64,000 bases of DNA from Daejeonella rubra (GTDB taxonomy: Bacteria; Bacteroidota; Bacteroidia; Sphingobacteriales; Sphingobacteriaceae): contig NZ_FNHH01000003.1 of NCBI RefSeq assembly GCF_900103545.1, positions 124,001-188,000 of the forward strand, written 5' to 3'. The translations under genes were made by a program, and so were the position numbers. Shown one piece after another: positions 32,452-40,215 of this stretch. Below the pieces are notes generated by a model. The model worked only from the letters and a program-made list of their open reading frames with translations, ran no database searches and was not told the origin of the DNA. Numbering within the stretch: position 1 is the first letter of the stretch; each line of letters begins with the position of its first letter.

Positions 32452-35400
32452 ATGAGCATCAGAGAAGAATTAAAAAAACGAATATTAGTTATTGACGGAG
32501 CCATGGGTACAATGATCCAGCGCTATCAATTAACAGAAGAAGATTTCAGAGGCGAACGATTTAAAGATCATCCATGCGACTTAAGAGGCAATAATGACCT
32601 CTTAAATATAACTCGTCCAGATATCATTAAAGCAATACATGCTGAATATCTGGAAGCCGGCGCCGACATAATTGAAACCAACACCTTCAGCACCCAACGT
32701 ATTTCCATGGCTGATTATCAGTTGGAAGACCTCTCCTATGAGATGAGTTTTGAAGGTGCGCGAATCGCAAAAGAAATTGCCACAGAATATACACTCAAAA
32801 ACCCTGATAAACCTCGTTTTGTTGCCGGAGCTTTAGGCCCCACAACTAAAATGGCGTCCATGTCGCCAGATGTAAATGATCCCGGATATCGGGCAGTAAC
32901 ATTTGATGAACTCGTTGATGCCTATTATGAACAGGTTAAGGGATTGATCGAAGGTGGCGCAGATGTTCTCTTATTCGAAACAATCACTGATACCCTGATC
33001 ACAAAAGCCGCCCTTTTCGCAGCAAAAAACTACGAGAATGAAAGTGGTAAAAAGATCGATATCATGATCTCAGGAACGATCACGGATGCCAGCGGAAGAA
33101 CATTATCTGGACAGACCGTTGAAGCCTTTTTGAATTCTTTGAGTCATGCCAACCTGCTAAGTATCGGACTGAATTGCGCCCTCGGTGCAAAAGATATGCG
33201 TCCGCATATTGAAGAACTTTCTGAAAAAGCAGCTTGTTTTATTTCCGCCTACCCAAATGCCGGACTTCCAAATGAATTTGGGGCATACGATGAACTACCG
33301 CATGAAACCGCCCATCTGGTTGAAGATTTCATGGCGAATGGCTTTGTCAATATTGTTGGTGGATGCTGTGGTACTACACCTGAGCACATCAAATGTATTG
33401 CTGAAAAAGCAGCAAAATTCCCTCCAAGGGTTCCTCCTGTTCCTGAACCATTTCTACGCCTTAGCGGACTTGAACCAGTAACATTAACACCTGAGACCAA
33501 TTTTGTGAATATTGGTGAGCGTACTAACATCACCGGGTCTCCTAAATTCTCCAAACTTATTTTAAGTGGAAATTTTGATGAGGCTTTATCTGTCGCGCGC
33601 CAGCAGGTTGAAGGCGGTGCCCAGATCATTGATGTGAACATGGATGAAGGAATGCTTGATTCTGAAGCTGCCATGGTCAAATTTCTGAACCTTATCGCCT
33701 CAGAACCGGATATTTCAAAACTTCCCATCATGGTCGACTCCTCCAAATGGAGTGTCATTGAAGCCGGATTAAAATGTCTTCAGGGCAAGGGAATTGTAAA
33801 CTCTATCTCCCTGAAAGAAGGCGAGGAAGCATTTAAAACCTATGCCGGAAAGATCCGTCAATATGGTGCAGCCGTGGTAGTCATGGCCTTTGATGAAGCC
33901 GGACAGGCCGATTCACTGGAAAGACGTAAAGAAATTTGTCAGAGGTCTTATGATATTTTAGTTAACGAGGTCAATTTCCCGCCTCAGGATATCATTTTTG
34001 ATCCAAACATCCTGACAGTGGCGACAGGTCTGGAAGAACATAATAATTATGCCGTCGATTTTATAGAGGCTACACGTTGGATCAAACAAAACCTGCCTCT
34101 TGCAAAAGTAAGTGGCGGAGTAAGTAATATTTCATTCTCTTTCAGAGGTAATAATACAGTCCGTGAAGCCATGCACTCTGCATTTTTGTATCATGCAATT
34201 AAGGCAGGACTGGACATGGGTATTGTGAACGCCGGTATGCTGGAGGTATATGAAGAGATCCCTAAAGATCTTCTTGAACTGGTGGAAGATGTATTACTTA
34301 ATCGCAGATCAGATGCCACTGAACGCCTGGTTGATTTTGCAGATACCATCAAGACAAAGGGTAAAGTAATAGTTAAAGATGAAGAATGGCGTAAAAACAG
34401 TGTCGAATCAAGACTTTCGCATTCTCTTGTTAAGGGAATAATCGATTACCTGGACGATGATGTTGAAGAAGCCCGTCAGAAATATGATAAACCTCTGGAA
34501 GTGATCGAAGGACCGCTGATGGACGGAATGGGTATAGTGGGCGACTTGTTCGGTCAGGGTAAGATGTTCCTTCCGCAGGTTGTGAAATCTGCCAGAGTGA
34601 TGAAAAAAGCTGTGGCCTACCTCCTGCCCTTCATCGAAGAGGAAAAACTTAACAATGCTGATAGTAATCAGCGAAAGAATGCAGGGAAAATATTATTGGC
34701 TACCGTAAAAGGTGATGTTCATGATATTGGTAAAAACATCGTTGGGGTAGTTCTGGCATGTAATAACTTTGAGGTGATCGACCTTGGCGTTATGGTTCCG
34801 GCACAAAAGATCATAGAAACAGCGAAAGCTGAAAATGTTGATATTATCGGACTTAGCGGACTGATCACTCCATCGCTTGACGAAATGGTGCATTTCGCCA
34901 AAGAAATGGAAAGACAAGGGTTTACCATTCCACTTATTATTGGTGGAGCGACTACTTCCCGAATCCATGCAGCAGTGAAGGTGGCACCCAATTATTCTGG
35001 TCCGGCGGTACATGTACTTGACGCATCAAGAAGTGTAACGGTGTGCAGCACACTGATGAGTGATGATAACAGGGATGCTTATATCAACAACATCCGGGAG
35101 GAATATGACAAGGCAAGAGAAGCTCATTTAAACAAGAAATCGGACAAGCGCTTCAAAACTATTGGAGAAGCCCGGGCAGCTAAATTTCAAATTGACCTGA
35201 GTCTTCCGGCAGTTCCGAAGCCTACGTTTTTAGGAACTAAGATATTTGCTGATTTTTCTCTGGAAGAGTTGGTCCCATACATCGATTGGACTCCATTTTT
35301 CCATACCTGGGAGCTGAGAGGCAGTTATCCACGCATCTTTGAAGATGATTTTGTTGGGGTTGAAGCCAAAAAATTATACGATGAGGCAAGGGTCTTATTG

Positions 35401-36126
35401 GATAAGATCATCGCTGATAAATCGCTGAAGGCTAAAGGAGTGATCGGATTCTGGCCTGCAAACTCTGTTGGAGATGATATCGAACTCTATACTGATGAAA
35501 GCAGAACTCAGGTTTACAAAACGATCCATACCCTTCGCCAGCAATCAGAGAAAGCAGCAGGTGAACCATATTATGCCTTATCAGATTTTATTGCACCAAA
35601 AGAATCAGGCATCGCCGACTATTGGGGTGGATTTGCAGTAACAACAGGTATTGGATGTGATGAACTTGTTGCAGAGTTCGAAAAGAATTATGACGACTAT
35701 AACAGTATCATGGTCAAAGCACTTGCCGACAGACTTGCCGAAGCATTTGCAGAACGCATGCACGAATTGGTACGAAAAGAATTCTGGGCCTATTCTCATG
35801 ATGAAGCACTAAGCTCTGAAGAACTGATCAAGGAAAAATATACCGGTATCCGTCCGGCACCAGGTTACCCTGCATGCCCGGATCACACCGAAAAGGAAAC
35901 CCTATTTGAGATTCTGGATGCAGAAAACGCGACTACTATCCATTTAACAGAGAGTTTTGCGATGTATCCCACAGCAGCAGTCAGCGGCTTCTATTTTGCC
36001 CATCCTCAGTCCCGTTATTTTGGCTTGGGAAAGATCAACAAAGATCAGGTGGAAGATTATGCTATTCGCAAAAATATGCCGCTTGAGGATGTGGAGAGGT
36101 GGTTGAGTCCTAATTTAGCGTATTAG
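32452..36126 (+). CDS. metH: Cobalamin-dependent methionine synthase
   Basis: A full-length 1224-residue enzyme that methylates homocysteine using methyl-tetrahydrofolate and B12. Domains in order: homocysteine-binding with the zinc cysteines GLNCALG and GGCCGTTPEH (within the first ~325), pterin-binding (about 350-620, with NIGERTNITGSPKF), B12 cap and B12-binding (about 650-890, with the cobalt-ligand motif DVHDIGKN), and the AdoMet reactivation domain (about 900-1224). Control by the SAM-I riboswitch upstream is expected. metF follows after one small inserted gene. Confidence 0.97.
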   Translation: MSIREELKKRILVIDGAMGTMIQRYQLTEEDFRGERFKDHPCDLRGNNDLLNITRPDIIKAIHAEYLEAGADIIETNTFSTQRISMADYQLEDLSYEMSFEGARIAKEIATEYTLKNPDKPRFVAGALGPTTKMASMSPDVNDPGYRAVTFDELVDAYYEQVKGLIEGGADVLLFETITDTLITKAALFAAKNYENESGKKIDIMISGTITDASGRTLSGQTVEAFLNSLSHANLLSIGLNCALGAKDMRPHIEELSEKAACFISAYPNAGLPNEFGAYDELPHETAHLVEDFMANGFVNIVGGCCGTTPEHIKCIAEKAAKFPPRVPPVPEPFLRLSGLEPVTLTPETNFVNIGERTNITGSPKFSKLILSGNFDEALSVARQQVEGGAQIIDVNMDEGMLDSEAAMVKFLNLIASEPDISKLPIMVDSSKWSVIEAGLKCLQGKGIVNSISLKEGEEAFKTYAGKIRQYGAAVVVMAFDEAGQADSLERRKEICQRSYDILVNEVNFPPQDIIFDPNILTVATGLEEHNNYAVDFIEATRWIKQNLPLAKVSGGVSNISFSFRGNNTVREAMHSAFLYHAIKAGLDMGIVNAGMLEVYEEIPKDLLELVEDVLLNRRSDATERLVDFADTIKTKGKVIVKDEEWRKNSVESRLSHSLVKGIIDYLDDDVEEARQKYDKPLEVIEGPLMDGMGIVGDLFGQGKMFLPQVVKSARVMKKAVAYLLPFIEEEKLNNADSNQRKNAGKILLATVKGDVHDIGKNIVGVVLACNNFEVIDLGVMVPAQKIIETAKAENVDIIGLSGLITPSLDEMVHFAKEMERQGFTIPLIIGGATTSRIHAAVKVAPNYSGPAVHVLDASRSVTVCSTLMSDDNRDAYINNIREEYDKAREAHLNKKSDKRFKTIGEARAAKFQIDLSLPAVPKPTFLGTKIFADFSLEELVPYIDWTPFFHTWELRGSYPRIFEDDFVGVEAKKLYDEARVLLDKIIADKSLKAKGVIGFWPANSVGDDIELYTDESRTQVYKTIHTLRQQSEKAAGEPYYALSDFIAPKESGIADYWGGFAVTTGIGCDELVAEFEKNYDDYNSIMVKALADRLAEAFAERMHELVRKEFWAYSHDEALSSEELIKEKYTGIRPAPGYPACPDHTEKETLFEILDAENATTIHLTESFAMYPTAAVSGFYFAHPQSRYFGLGKINKDQVEDYAIRKNMPLEDVERWLSPNLAY

Positions 36127-36158
36127 TTGGTTAGTAGTTAGATGGTTAGTTGGTTAGA
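36123..36158. repeat. Left flank repeat of the inserted four-helix-bundle gene
   Basis: TTAG recurs at 36123, 36131, 36138, 36146 and 36154 (spacing 7-8). GTTAGTTGGTTAGA at 36145-36158 is an exact 14-base inverted copy of 36572-36585 on the other side of the gene. The array begins inside the metH stop region. Confidence 0.8.
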
Positions 36159-36163
36159 CTATT

Positions 36164-36538
36164 ATGAGTGCTTATCAGAAATATACAGAGTTAGATGTAT
36201 GGAAACATGCCAGAGCATTAGCTTCGTATACGTATGAGTTGACTTCTACCTACCCAAAATCAGAACAATTTGGAATAGTTTCACAGATTAGACGATGTGT
36301 GGTTTCGGTTCCATCAAATATTGCTGAGGGTTGTGGAAGACAACATAAAAAAGAGACTATTCAATTTCTAACAATTGCCAGAGGTTCATTATATGAATTA
36401 GAAACACAACTATATATTTCAAAAGACTTATCATATATTACTGAAGATCAACTTAGTATCTGCTTGAATAAAATAGAGAATTTAGGAAAATTATTAAATG
36501 GATTCATAAGGTACAACACCGAAAAAAAGGAAGCATAA
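36164..36538 (+). CDS. Four-helix-bundle (IVP/S23-like) protein
   Basis: A 124-residue protein of the family first seen as ORFs in intervening sequences of 23S rRNA genes and related to Avd of diversity-generating retroelements. Recognisable blocks are LDVWKHARALA (about 11-21), SQIRRCVVSVPSNIAEGCGR (about 40-59) and GSLYELETQLYI. It is all-alpha, with no membrane helix. It stands alone between metH and metF, flanked by inverted copies of GTTAGTTGGTTAGA, and does not belong functionally to methionine synthesis. The family's role is unsettled; no retroelement is present here. Confidence 0.9.
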   Translation: MSAYQKYTELDVWKHARALASYTYELTSTYPKSEQFGIVSQIRRCVVSVPSNIAEGCGRQHKKETIQFLTIARGSLYELETQLYISKDLSYITEDQLSICLNKIENLGKLLNGFIRYNTEKKEA

Positions 36539-36571
36539 TAAAACAATTAGTTGTCATTTAGTAGCCAATTT

Positions 36572-36606
36572 TCTAACCAACTAACTACGAACCAACTAAC
36601 TACGAA
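36572..36606. repeat. Right flank repeat of the inserted gene
   Basis: It contains TCTAACCAACTAAC (36572-36585, inverted copy of the left flank) and two perfect tandem copies of the 15-base unit CCAACTAACTACGAA (36577-36591 and 36592-36606). It ends 5 bases before the metF start. Confidence 0.85.
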
Positions 36607-36611
36607 ATAAA

Positions 36612-37568
36612 ATGAAAATAACCGAACATATAAAAAACGCCAAAGGCAAAACACTCTTCTCATTTGAACTGCTACCACCGGTTAAGGGTCAGAGTATTCA
36701 GGGTATTTATGATGCTATTGATCCTTTGATGGAATTTAATCCTCCTTTTATTGATGTAACCTATCACAGGGAAGATTATATATATAAGCAGCATGACAAT
36801 GGTTTGCTTGAAAAAGTTTCTTATCGTAAGCGCCCGGGAACAGTAGCAATTTGTGCCTCGATCATGAACAGATATAAAGTAGATGCTGTTCCGCATCTTA
36901 TCTGTGGAGGATTTACAAAAGAAGAAACAGAAAATGCACTGATCGACCTCCAGTTTCTTGGGATCGATAACGTATTGGTATTACGTGGAGATGCCCGCCA
37001 TGCGGATTCCGGATTTATTCCAACCCCCGGAGGGCATGCATATGCTACCGACCTTCTGAAACAGGTTGTTGATATGAATAACGGAATTTATCTTCATGAA
37101 GATCATGATACGGCCTATAAAACGAAATTCTGTATCGGGGTAGCCGGATATCCGGAGAAACATTTCGAAGCCCCTAATTTGAAATCCGACTTTAATTTCC
37201 TGAAACAGAAAGTTGAAATGGGAGCTGAATTTATCGTTACCCAAATGTTTTTCGACAATTCAAAATATGTTGAATTTGTTGATCAATGTCGCAAAAATGG
37301 CATTAATGTTCCGATCATACCGGGCTTAAAACCGATCACATCATCCAAGCAAATGATTAGTTTACCAAAAATATTCCATATCGATCTTCCTGAAGAATTA
37401 AGTGAAGCGGTTGCAAAATGCAAATCAGAAAAGGAAGTCAGGGAAGTTGGAATTGAGCATATGATCGCTCAATGTAAGGAACTTATGACAATCGGGGCAC
37501 CTGTATTACACTTTTATACTATGAGTAATCCCGGACCGACAAAAAGAATCGCAGAAGCAATCTTTTAA
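36612..37568 (+). CDS. metF: 5,10-methylenetetrahydrofolate reductase
   Basis: A 318-residue flavoprotein that makes the methyl-tetrahydrofolate used by MetH. Family blocks are FSFELLPPVKG (about 16-26), DVTYHRE (about 48-54), NVLVLRGD and the Gln/Phe-rich FIVTQMFFDN. It is the expected partner of metH and probably lies in the same riboswitch-controlled transcript, now interrupted by the small inserted gene. Confidence 0.96.
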   Translation: MKITEHIKNAKGKTLFSFELLPPVKGQSIQGIYDAIDPLMEFNPPFIDVTYHREDYIYKQHDNGLLEKVSYRKRPGTVAICASIMNRYKVDAVPHLICGGFTKEETENALIDLQFLGIDNVLVLRGDARHADSGFIPTPGGHAYATDLLKQVVDMNNGIYLHEDHDTAYKTKFCIGVAGYPEKHFEAPNLKSDFNFLKQKVEMGAEFIVTQMFFDNSKYVEFVDQCRKNGINVPIIPGLKPITSSKQMISLPKIFHIDLPEELSEAVAKCKSEKEVREVGIEHMIAQCKELMTIGAPVLHFYTMSNPGPTKRIAEAIF

Positions 37569-37900
37569 TAATATCACCCCCTTCAGGGTTTTTTGATGGA
37601 ATTCAATTGAGATCCAAAAATAATATCACACCCTTCAGGGTTTTTAGCTGGAATTTCATTGAGATTCAATGATAATATCAGCCCTTCAAGCTTTTTTACA
37701 ATAATATCAGTTACTCGGATCCCGTTGATTAAATTATCATAGCATTATTCAGTTTGGTTGGAATGAAAAACCAAACACCAATATTTGATATGCAAAATCC
37801 CGAAGGGATGTCATTATTATAATTAGGAATGATTAGAATATTAAACCCCGAAGGGGGTGATATTATTGTGGCATTAAACCCCGTAGGGGTGATATTATTG
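37567..37900. repeat. Inverted set of AATAATATCACCCCTTC-type dyads between metF and thrC
   Basis: This 336-base gap holds no gene. Three copies related to AATAATATCACCC + TTCAGGGTTT start at about 37567, 37619 and 37671 with a 52-base period, including similar spacers (GGAATTCAATTGAGAT and relatives), and a degenerate fourth begins at 37700. On the right, three copies in the opposite orientation (AAACCCCGAAGGGGGTGATA and relatives) lie at 37796-37820, 37842-37867 and 37875-37900. Each core CCC-TTC/GAA-GGG can form a small hairpin. Between two convergent genes they may act as bidirectional terminators. Confidence 0.8.
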
Positions 37901-37904
37901 AGCG

Positions 37905-39209
37905 TTACCCCAATAGATACTTCCTGAAGGATTCAAAATCATTACCAAGGCTTACAACTACCCGTATTTTCTCTTCCAATTCTTTTACCTGAGCAGGGGT
38001 TTCAATTTCCCGGGCGATTTCCTCAGGGAAAATATCCGGAAACTTACAAGCATGAGCAGTAGATAAAAACACACCGGCAGCTTCTTCTGAAGGATGATCA
38101 TTCATCCATTGCTTCAAAGCCAGCCATGCAATTGCCGTATGCGGGCACATGATATAGCCATGGTCAGCATGGACCTGCTTTATCGCATCAAGGGTTTCCT
38201 CGTCACTATAACTATAACCTGTTAAAACCTTTTTCAATTCTTCCCTGTTTCCTCCAAAAAGATCCATGATACGCACCCAATTACTCGGGTCACCAACATC
38301 CATCGCATTCGACCAGGTTTGGACAGAAGGTTTAGCCTGATAGACCCCGGTTTTTAAAAAAGACGGAACGGTATCATTCACATTGGTTGCAGCCAGAAAT
38401 TGCTTCACTGGAAGCCCCATTTTCAAGGCAAGCATACCAGCACCGATATTTCCGAAATTTCCACTGGGAACCGAAAAAACTACTTCGCTGAAGCCTTGAC
38501 GCTGAAGCTGGGCATAAGCATTGAAATAATAAAAGGTCTGCGGGATAAGCCTGGAGATATTAATTGAATTGGCTGATGTCAGGCGGAATCGTTCCTTCAG
38601 CTTCGGGTCATTGAATGCCCTTTTAACCAAAGCCTGGCAATCATCAAATGTACCGTCAATCTCTACTGCACGAATATTTTGTCCGTTAGTTGTGAGTTGC
38701 AACTCCTGTATCGGACTAACCTTTCCCTTAGGATAAAGGATCGTCACCATGGTATTGGCAACACCCAGAAAACCGAGAGCTACTGCCCCACCAGTATCAC
38801 CTGATGTAGCAACAAGAACATTAAGTTCTTTCTCGCCTTGTCTCAGAAAATAGGCCATTACGCGGCTCATAAAGCGTGCACCAAAATCTTTAAAAGCTAA
38901 TGAAGGACCATGAAAAAGCTCCAGAACATGAATACGTCCAGAAATCTCTACCACCGGAGCCTCAAAATTGATCGCTTCATTTACTATCCGCTGAAGGTCA
39001 TCATCAGGAATAGCTCCGTTCAATATTGCTTTGGAAACCTGAAATGCTATCTCAGGCAAAGAGTACAGATGAAGATCACTGATAAATTCAGGATCCAGCA
39101 CCGGGATATTTTCCGGCATATATAATCCCTTATCAGCGGGTAAGCTATTAAATACACCCTCCTTGAAGGGTACTCTCAAATCTTTATTATTGGTACTATA
39201 TAAATTCAT
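37905..39209 (-). CDS. thrC: Threonine synthase
   Basis: A 434-residue PLP enzyme converting phosphohomoserine to threonine. The PLP lysine lies in SLAFKDFGARFM (about 109-120), and ATSGDTGGAVALGF and SVPSGNFGNI are further family blocks. The frame is open to 39278, but the ATG at 39209 gives the normal family start. Its A overlaps the last base of the thrB stop (TAATG), a sign of translational coupling. Last gene of the thr operon. Confidence 0.96.
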   Translation of the reverse strand: MNLYSTNNKDLRVPFKEGVFNSLPADKGLYMPENIPVLDPEFISDLHLYSLPEIAFQVSKAILNGAIPDDDLQRIVNEAINFEAPVVEISGRIHVLELFHGPSLAFKDFGARFMSRVMAYFLRQGEKELNVLVATSGDTGGAVALGFLGVANTMVTILYPKGKVSPIQELQLTTNGQNIRAVEIDGTFDDCQALVKRAFNDPKLKERFRLTSANSINISRLIPQTFYYFNAYAQLQRQGFSEVVFSVPSGNFGNIGAGMLALKMGLPVKQFLAATNVNDTVPSFLKTGVYQAKPSVQTWSNAMDVGDPSNWVRIMDLFGGNREELKKVLTGYSYSDEETLDAIKQVHADHGYIMCPHTAIAWLALKQWMNDHPSEEAAGVFLSTAHACKFPDIFPEEIAREIETPAQVKELEEKIRVVVSLGNDFESFRKYLLG

Positions 39210-40144
39210 TAGTCTAAAATAATAGGTCCCTGAGCATTGATAGGCGAACGGTAAGCAATACTTTCGGTATCCAGCCAAAGGAAATGTTTCTGTAATTTTT
39301 CATTGATGATCCGGGCATCATCTTCATTCCTGGTAAATGTAAAAACTGATGGTCCGGAACCTGAGATCCCAAAGCTCAGTGCACCATTTTCCATGGCAAT
39401 TTCCCGGAGTTTATAAAAATCAGGAATAAGGATAGACCTAACAGGTTCAACGATCACATCCTTCATGCTCCTCGCAATCAGATCAATATCTTTGGTATAT
39501 AATCCAGCAACCAAGCCTGCAACATTTCCCCATTGTACAACAGCATCCTTTAAAAGGATCTTACTGCGAATAATCTGTCGGGCATCACGTGTAGGCACAT
39601 CGATCTGTGGAAATACAATGGAGCAGAACAATTCTTCAGGATAGGGAAGTTTGATTATATCGAGCGGTTCATAGCTTCTGACCAGGACAAATCCTCCCAG
39701 CAAGGCAGGAGCCACATTATCCGCATGGCCATATCCGCAGGCCATCTCTTCTCCCTTCATAGCAAAAGGAACGAGTTCCATTTTACTTAAAGGACTGTCC
39801 ATCAGCGTATTTATTGCAAACAAGCCGGCAACAGTACTGGCAGAGCTGGAACCCAATCCACTGCCAATTGGCATTTTCTTAAACAATTCTATCTCTACCC
39901 CTACATCAGGGCGTCCAATATGATTGAGATAATGCTGTACACTTAAGCTGACCGTGTTTTTTGCAGGATCGTAGGGTAAACGGCCTTCATCGCCACTGAT
40001 CTTTGTTATGATCACACCGGGTTCATCCCTTAACCGCATGATCACCTCATCACCTGGTGCATTTACTGCAAATCCCAGAACATCATATCCACAAACAACA
40101 TTGGCTACCGTGGCGGGAGCAAAAACATTAACTGATCTCTTCAT
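39209..40144 (-). CDS. thrB: Homoserine kinase
   Basis: A 311-residue GHMP kinase that phosphorylates homoserine. The ATP-binding loop is PIGSGLGSSSAS (about residues 91-102), the N-terminal VFAPATVANVVCGYD and the C-terminal FGISGSGPSVF are the other two GHMP motifs. It lies between thrA and thrC in a three-gene operon on the minus strand. Confidence 0.96.
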   Translation of the reverse strand: MKRSVNVFAPATVANVVCGYDVLGFAVNAPGDEVIMRLRDEPGVIITKISGDEGRLPYDPAKNTVSLSVQHYLNHIGRPDVGVEIELFKKMPIGSGLGSSSASTVAGLFAINTLMDSPLSKMELVPFAMKGEEMACGYGHADNVAPALLGGFVLVRSYEPLDIIKLPYPEELFCSIVFPQIDVPTRDARQIIRSKILLKDAVVQWGNVAGLVAGLYTKDIDLIARSMKDVIVEPVRSILIPDFYKLREIAMENGALSFGISGSGPSVFTFTRNEDDARIINEKLQKHFLWLDTESIAYRSPINAQGPIILD

Positions 40145-40215
40145 ATTGTACCATTATCTCCTGAACAAGCTGCCAAAAGCATCCTAACCAAAAATATTAA
40201 AATTAATTCCACTAC

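Noticed and set aside
36164..36538. Diversity-generating retroelement around the Avd-like gene
   Set aside because: No reverse transcriptase, template repeat or variable repeat is present nearby; only the four-helix-bundle gene is seen.
37567..37900. CRISPR-like reading of the metF-thrC repeats
   Set aside because: Copies are degenerate, change orientation in the middle and have similar rather than unique spacers.
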